Shown here one piece after another: positions 7,159 to 10,644 of a stretch of DNA of 10,644 nt. The position numbers and the translations under genes were made by a program. The stretch is from CAIODY01 sp041192505 (GTDB lineage Bacteria > Bacteroidota > Bacteroidia > Chitinophagales > CAIODY01). The stretch spans positions 1 through 10,644 of the forward strand of contig JBEEMV010000095.1 in assembly GCA_041192505.1 (NCBI GenBank), given 5' to 3'. The notes under the pieces are model-generated. The model was not told the DNA's origin, ran no database searches, and saw only the letters and a list, made by a program, of their open reading frames with translations. Numbering within the stretch: position 1 is the stretch's first letter; the number at the start of each line of letters is the position of its first letter.

Positions 7159-7166
7159 CAAATGTA
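7159..7166 (-). promoter_or_regulatory. TAnnTTTG box next to the ubiX start
   Basis: On the minus strand TACATTTG is an exact match to the Bacteroidota -7 element and ends only 4 nt before the ubiX ATG. No TTG is found 17-23 nt upstream. A promoter here would give an essentially leaderless mRNA. Confidence 0.3.
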
Positions 7167-7193
7167 AACAATACAAATAAACTTTGGTTTAGT

Positions 7194-7247
7194 AAAACAA
7201 AAATTTAGATTAATGAAATATGCATAAGGCAATGAATATAAAATCTA
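7194..7247 (-). terminator. Weak terminator-like hairpin after the T9SS surface protein gene
   Basis: Immediately after the stop codon the minus strand has TAGATT (7242-7247) pairing with AATCTA (7206-7211), then a T-rich stretch (AATTTTTGTTTT, 7194-7205). The stem is only 6 bp and the loop about 30 nt, so it is weak, but position and T-run are what a terminator would show between this gene and ubiX. Confidence 0.25.
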
Positions 7248-9830
7248 TTATCGTAGCAATGTAACATCGCCTTTTAACAAAATGTGCGTTGCATTTTTAT
7301 CAAAACTATATTCAACTAAATATACATATACGCCTGTAGGCTGCTCGGCATCATTGTATTTGCCATTCCATAAAGTATTATAGTTAATGGAATTAAAAAC
7401 CAATTGCCCCCAACGGTTGTAAATATTTAGGGTATAATAAACTAATCCTTCGGGCGAATTGGTAACAGGACCAAATTCATCATCAATACCATCATTATTG
7501 GGTGTAAATGAATTGGGTAATTGCAATACATCATTGCAATGTTCTGAAACATTGATAGTATCTGATGCTTGGCAACCCAATATATTTTTTACGGTTACAA
7601 AATATTGACCTGATGCTGCTATCAAATAATTATTTTTTGTGCTTCCATCTTGCCATACAATGGATGGATAATTTGAAATAGAAAGCATAATAGGTTGTAA
7701 TGCATTACAAATAGAAGTATCTTTTCCTATACTAATTAAGAAATTGCCGATTGAAAATATAGTTGCCGAAGCAGTATCGGTACACAAATTTGAATCGGTT
7801 ACAATTACACTATGGTGGCTTGATGCAGCCAAGTTGGTAAGATATGATGTAGATGAATTGGATGAATTCCAACGGTAATGAAAAGGAGCAGTACCACTAT
7901 TAATTTGCGAAAAAATTGTACCTACAGATGTATTACAAGTATCGGCAGTAGTTACTAATGCTATTTGCAAAGCAGTTGAATTATTGATGATAATGGTATC
8001 GGCAATTGTACACAAATTTGAATCGTTTATTTGCACAAAATAATTGCCTGCCACTAAATTATTTGCTTGTTGATTATTACTTACGTTTCCCGTCCAAGTA
8101 TAAGCGTATGGCTTAGTTCCACCATTTATCTGCAAACTTGCTAAGCCATTATTTTTACCACACGATGTGCTTTTTAATATATGATTTACTTGTAGTTTTT
8201 GTGGTTGCGAAATAGTAGTTTGTATTTGCGAAGCACAATTATTGGCATCGGTTACTGTGATGTTGTAATTACCAAACGTAAGATTATTGATGGTAGAAGT
8301 ATTACCAACATTTGGATTCCAAGCAAATTGAAATGGCGAACTGCCTCCAACTATTTGAATAGTAGCAGCTCCATCATTGCCATTAAAACAGGAAACATTT
8401 TTTTTATTAATGATTGATAAATTCATGTTGCCACCTGCATTTGGTACAAATAAATGCATGGTATCTATACAATTTTTTGCATCGGCAATAGTAACTGTAT
8501 AATTGCCCGAAACAATATTAGAAGCAATAGATGAAACGCTTACTGATGGTTGCCAAACGTAATTATAGCTTGCCGTTCCGCCATTTATAAATACATGAGC
8601 CGATCCATTTGCTGATCCACAAATAGAAGATGTGGTAGTAAATGAATGGGTAAAATTAGTAGGTTGTTTAATATGAATAGTGGTAGCAATAGCACAAGTA
8701 TTTGCTTCTGAAACGGTAACTGTATAATTACTTGCCGCTAAATTAAAAGCCGTATCGTTGGTTTGAATAGGGGAGGTGTTCCATAAAAAAGTTAATGCTG
8801 AATTGGCGCCAATAATATTGGCAATAGCCATTCCGTTAGTTCCGTTTGGGCATGATACATTTACTGAATCTGCGGTTAAGCCTAATACCGAAATTGTTTT
8901 TAAAATGGTATCGCTGCCGCTACAAGTGTTGGTAGCAATTAGTTGTACCGAATAAATGCCTGCTGTCGAAAAATGATGCGATGGATTTTGCAAGGTACTT
9001 GTATTGCTAATGCCCGATGCTACATCACCAAAATTCCAATGCCATAGAGTAGGGCAGTTGGTAGATGAATCGGTAAATGAAAAATTAGAATTTGTGGTGC
9101 AGTTGAATCCGAAATTGGTAGTATTTCGGGGTGCATTTTTAATGTAAATATCATCAATAGCTACACCATCAAAGGCATTGCAGCTTGTACCAGCGCCAAA
9201 TGTAAATCGGAAAATTACATTAGTTAAGCCTGCTAAATTGCTTAAGCAATGTTTTGCCACTACCCAACTATTGCTTCCAAAGCCACCTTGGCAACTGCCC
9301 GATGTAGCTTGTTTATTGCCACTCCAGCCTTCTTTAATAGTAGCCAATGTGGTTAAATAATTAATTGAACTGTAGTTATACCAATTATCATTATAGCAAT
9401 CAACGGGAGTGTTTACTGTTCCTACATTAATCCATGTAGTTCCGTTATTGGTTGAATATTGCAAATTGCTACCATCATAATGATGTTCAGATTCCCAAAA
9501 TATTTTAAACTCGATATAAGGATGTGGCAAATTAGTAAAATCGAAACACGGGCTTTGTATCCATGAGCGTTCGCCATTATTATAACTGGCTCCGTTTAAA
9601 CCACCAATTACCCAACATTTTAAACCTTGCCCAGCAGCTGTTATCACAGGTTTGTTGGGCGTACCCCAAACCCAATCGTTGTTTGTGCCTGCTGTTGTCC
9701 ATCCACCAACCGATGTTTCAAAATTTTCATGATAAGGAAATGCTGTAATGCATTGTGCATTTACTTGCCCTATAAATAGGCAAATAAATGAACATAAAAA
9801 ATAGAATAATTTTTGAAAAAAATGCATCAT
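7248..9830 (-). CDS. Large T9SS-exported surface protein with PKD domain, SprB repeats and type B sorting domain
   Basis: The product is about 860 residues if started at the ATG at 9830 (an ATG at 9827 is equally good). The frame stays open to a TTG at 9854, but only the ATGs begin directly at the signal peptide. In order: signal peptide 1-26 (ending VNAQ); a MAM/jelly-roll-like domain about 30-232, opening FETSVGGW and closing DGVAIDDIYI; a PKD-like domain about 237-317 with WHWNFGD; five SprB-type repeats about 320-691, each ending near GNYxVTVxDxNxC; an Ig-like segment about 693-764; and a gliding-motility-associated C-terminal domain about 768-860 with LPNSFTPNNDGIDDEF, IYNRWGQLVF and PTGVYVYLV. 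This last domain is the type B signal for export by the type IX system and surface attachment. A role as adhesin or gliding-surface protein is inferred. The gene is single, followed by a weak terminator-like hairpin, and divergent from another exported protein. Confidence 0.9.
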   Translation of the reverse strand: MMHFFQKLFYFLCSFICLFIGQVNAQCITAFPYHENFETSVGGWTTAGTNNDWVWGTPNKPVITAAGQGLKCWVIGGLNGASYNNGERSWIQSPCFDFTNLPHPYIEFKIFWESEHHYDGSNLQYSTNNGTTWINVGTVNTPVDCYNDNWYNYSSINYLTTLATIKEGWSGNKQATSGSCQGGFGSNSWVVAKHCLSNLAGLTNVIFRFTFGAGTSCNAFDGVAIDDIYIKNAPRNTTNFGFNCTTNSNFSFTDSSTNCPTLWHWNFGDVASGISNTSTLQNPSHHFSTAGIYSVQLIATNTCSGSDTILKTISVLGLTADSVNVSCPNGTNGMAIANIIGANSALTFLWNTSPIQTNDTAFNLAASNYTVTVSEANTCAIATTIHIKQPTNFTHSFTTTSSICGSANGSAHVFINGGTASYNYVWQPSVSVSSIASNIVSGNYTVTIADAKNCIDTMHLFVPNAGGNMNLSIINKKNVSCFNGNDGAATIQIVGGSSPFQFAWNPNVGNTSTINNLTFGNYNITVTDANNCASQIQTTISQPQKLQVNHILKSTSCGKNNGLASLQINGGTKPYAYTWTGNVSNNQQANNLVAGNYFVQINDSNLCTIADTIIINNSTALQIALVTTADTCNTSVGTIFSQINSGTAPFHYRWNSSNSSTSYLTNLAASSHHSVIVTDSNLCTDTASATIFSIGNFLISIGKDTSICNALQPIMLSISNYPSIVWQDGSTKNNYLIAASGQYFVTVKNILGCQASDTINVSEHCNDVLQLPNSFTPNNDGIDDEFGPVTNSPEGLVYYTLNIYNRWGQLVFNSINYNTLWNGKYNDAEQPTGVYVYLVEYSFDKNATHILLKGDVTLLR
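7758..8873 (-). repeat. Array of five SprB-type repeats within the surface protein gene
   Basis: Five coding units of about 72-75 residues lie in tandem. Shared features of most units are a cysteine near the start followed by a G/N-rich turn, an aromatic-W pair in mid-unit (such as FAWNP, YTWTG, YRWNS), and a closing GNYxxTVxDxNxC-like segment. Identity between units is mostly low at DNA level, so the array is old, except for one exact 18-nt match between the last two (7780-7797 and 8008-8025). Confidence 0.75.
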
Positions 9831-9921
9831 GTTATCGGGCGCAAATGTCGGCAATTAAATGCAATATGCCTTTATTGGTGTATCAACTTTATGTAAATTT
9901 TGAAATAATATTTTTCTTCTT

Positions 9922-9929
9922 CAAATTTA
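9922..9929 (-). promoter_or_regulatory. Possible -7 box for the T9SS surface protein gene
   Basis: The minus strand reads TAAATTTG, an exact TAnnTTTG match, about 90 nt before the ATG at 9830. No TTG lies at the expected distance upstream; only A/T-rich sequence does. The assignment is weak. Confidence 0.22.
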
Positions 9930-10005
9930 TTTTACTCACCACATATTATATCCTAAAAAATATAAAATAGGTTTTTTTACGCATCTAAATACGACAAGTA
10001 TAGGA

Positions 10006-10036
10006 TTGAAAGGGCTCCTATGGGGCTGTTACTTTG
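10006..10036 (+). promoter_or_regulatory. Candidate Bacteroidota promoter for the right-edge exported protein
   Basis: TTG at 10006-10008, a 20-nt spacer, then TTACTTTG at 10029-10036 (one mismatch to TAnnTTTG) fit the TTG-N17-23-TAnnTTTG arrangement. Transcription would begin near 10043, giving a leader of roughly 140 nt. The spacer contains two GGGCT copies (10012-10016 and 10023-10027), 11 bp apart, that is one helical turn, which could be a regulator site. Confidence 0.38.
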
Positions 10037-10053
10037 TGGTATAAAAAATCAAT

Positions 10054-10068
10054 AACCGTTTTTCGGTT
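10054..10068 (+). other. Small hairpin in the leader of the right-edge gene
   Basis: AACCG (10054-10058) and CGGTT (10064-10068) form a perfect 5-bp stem with a T5 loop, just after the predicted transcription start. It could shape or protect the mRNA 5' end. No T-run follows, so it is not a typical terminator. The short stem may be chance. Confidence 0.3.
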
Positions 10069-10184
10069 CAGAAAGTAAAGAATGAAGAACTTAAAATGCT
10101 TAATTAAAAAATATAGGCACATGATTTGAAAAATAGGTTTCCACTAATAAAAAACAACACAACTGTATTATAAATAACATTGAA

Positions 10185-10644
10185 ATGAAAACACCAAAAC
10201 TTTTAATCGTAAACGCTATTATACTCTTTCTATTTAAAGTAGAAGCACATGCCCAAGTAGCGGTAACAAATCAAGGTACATTTTATGTGTCAGGATCGTC
10301 GGATATACTATATATTAATGGTTCGATGGATAATCAATCTACATCGGCATTTACCAATAATGGATCATTTTACTTATTAGGCGATTTAGCAAATGCTGAA
10401 ACAGGAATGGCTACAGGTACAGGCAGACTTTATTTGCAAGGTACATCAGCACAAACAGTTTCAGGAGCGCAAGCTTTTAAAACATATAATTTAACTACCA
10501 GTAATAGCAATGGTATTACGCTTAATAATGATTTAAGCGTTGGTGGTAGTCATACTTTTTCATCAGGTGTTATTGCTACCTCATCTTCTAATTTTTTAAT
10601 TTATCAAAGTGGTGCTACTTATAGTGGCGATGGCGATAGTAAGC
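10185..10644 (+). CDS. Exported surface-type protein, N-terminal part (cut by right edge)
   Basis: An open frame starts at ATG 10185 and runs uninterrupted through 153 codons to the edge. Residues 1-24 are a signal peptide (MKTPKLL, a hydrophobic core, then AHAQ). The mature part is rich in S, T, G and N, with short beta-strand-like segments: GTFYVSGSSDILYINGS, NNGSFYLLGDL, GTGRLYLQGTSAQTVSGA, and ITLNNDLSVGG. This is typical of Bacteroidota exported beta-rich surface proteins, in which NGSFYLLGD- and GTGRLYLQG-like units alternate and a C-terminal T9SS sorting domain usually follows; that end is outside the window. The segment SSNFLIYQSGATYSGDGDSK near 134-153 also fits that family. No enzyme motif is visible. 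The gene is divergent from the SprB-repeat protein, with a promoter-like sequence and a leader of about 140 nt. Function is unknown; surface location is inferred. Confidence 0.8.
   Translation, partial: MKTPKLLIVNAIILFLFKVEAHAQVAVTNQGTFYVSGSSDILYINGSMDNQSTSAFTNNGSFYLLGDLANAETGMATGTGRLYLQGTSAQTVSGAQAFKTYNLTTSNSNGITLNNDLSVGGSHTFSSGVIATSSSNFLIYQSGATYSGDGDSK

Larger units (their letters stand above)
9831..10184. other. Divergent intergenic region, 354 nt
   Basis: This non-coding stretch separates two divergent genes for exported proteins. I see no credible ORF (frames give only about 15-26 codons) and no tRNA. It is very AT-rich, with runs of A and T around 9955-9978, except for a short G-rich island at 10003-10028. 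It holds one good plus-strand promoter candidate, a weaker minus-strand one, and a small hairpin in what would be the plus-strand leader. Confidence 0.6.

Noticed and set aside
7248..9854. TTG at 9854 as the start of the T9SS protein
   Set aside because: It would put eight extra residues before a complete signal peptide; the ATGs at 9830 and 9827 begin directly at it.
8199..9970. Four plus-strand ORFs of 60-72 codons opposite the T9SS protein gene
   Set aside because: They are antisense to a clear SprB/PKD coding frame, with no signal peptide, motif or leader; the last runs into AT-rich intergenic DNA.
9954..9979. A-run/T-run inverted repeat (TAAAAAA ... TTTTTTA) as a terminator or hairpin
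   Set aside because: The stem would be only A:T pairs with an 11-nt or longer loop; it more likely reflects AT-rich upstream promoter DNA.
1..10644. Mobile element, phage, CRISPR or defence system
   Set aside because: No transposase, integrase, terminal repeats, regularly spaced repeats or defence-type domain is seen; all complete genes are housekeeping or envelope types apart from one small unknown.

Overview
The window is low-GC DNA from a member of the Bacteroidota, most likely a Chitinophagales- or Sphingobacteriia-like environmental bacterium. The main evidence is a very large secreted protein with SprB-type repeats and a gliding-motility/type IX secretion (T9SS type B) C-terminal domain. 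Supporting signs are TAnnTTTG-like promoter boxes, A-rich rather than Shine-Dalgarno leaders, and several GTG/TTG starts. I see no mobile element, CRISPR array, tRNA or rRNA.

Layout: almost everything is on the minus strand, read here from high to low coordinates. At 7248-9830 is the T9SS surface protein. At 4827-7154 is a tight three-gene run: flavin prenyltransferase UbiX, a two-heme cytochrome c-like envelope protein, and an MJ1255-like glycosyltransferase. A small membrane protein of unknown function lies alone on the plus strand (4534-4812) and converges on that run. At 1-4463 is a second minus-strand run: a Wzx-like flippase, a long-chain polyprenyl diphosphate synthase, a secreted GH18 chitinase, a compact M24 metallopeptidase, and the first 24 codons of chorismate synthase (aroC) cut by the left edge. 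At the right, a 354-nt divergent intergenic region separates the T9SS protein from a second exported protein on the plus strand (10185 to the edge), cut by the window end.

How the genes fit together: two themes recur. One is the cell envelope and surface (T9SS repeat protein, right-edge exported protein, chitinase, glycosyltransferase, flippase, heme protein). The other is isoprenoid/aromatic metabolism that could feed respiratory quinone (chorismate synthase, polyprenyl diphosphate synthase, UbiX). These genes are neighbours but do not form a recognisable dedicated pathway cluster; UbiD and the menaquinone genes are not in the window.

I did not find a convincing new multi-gene system. The points most worth a second look are the small orphan membrane protein, the duplicated diheme protein with one CX4CH site, the DNA-level repeat inside the surface protein, the structured leader upstream of the right-edge gene, and promoter-like boxes lying almost against start codons.
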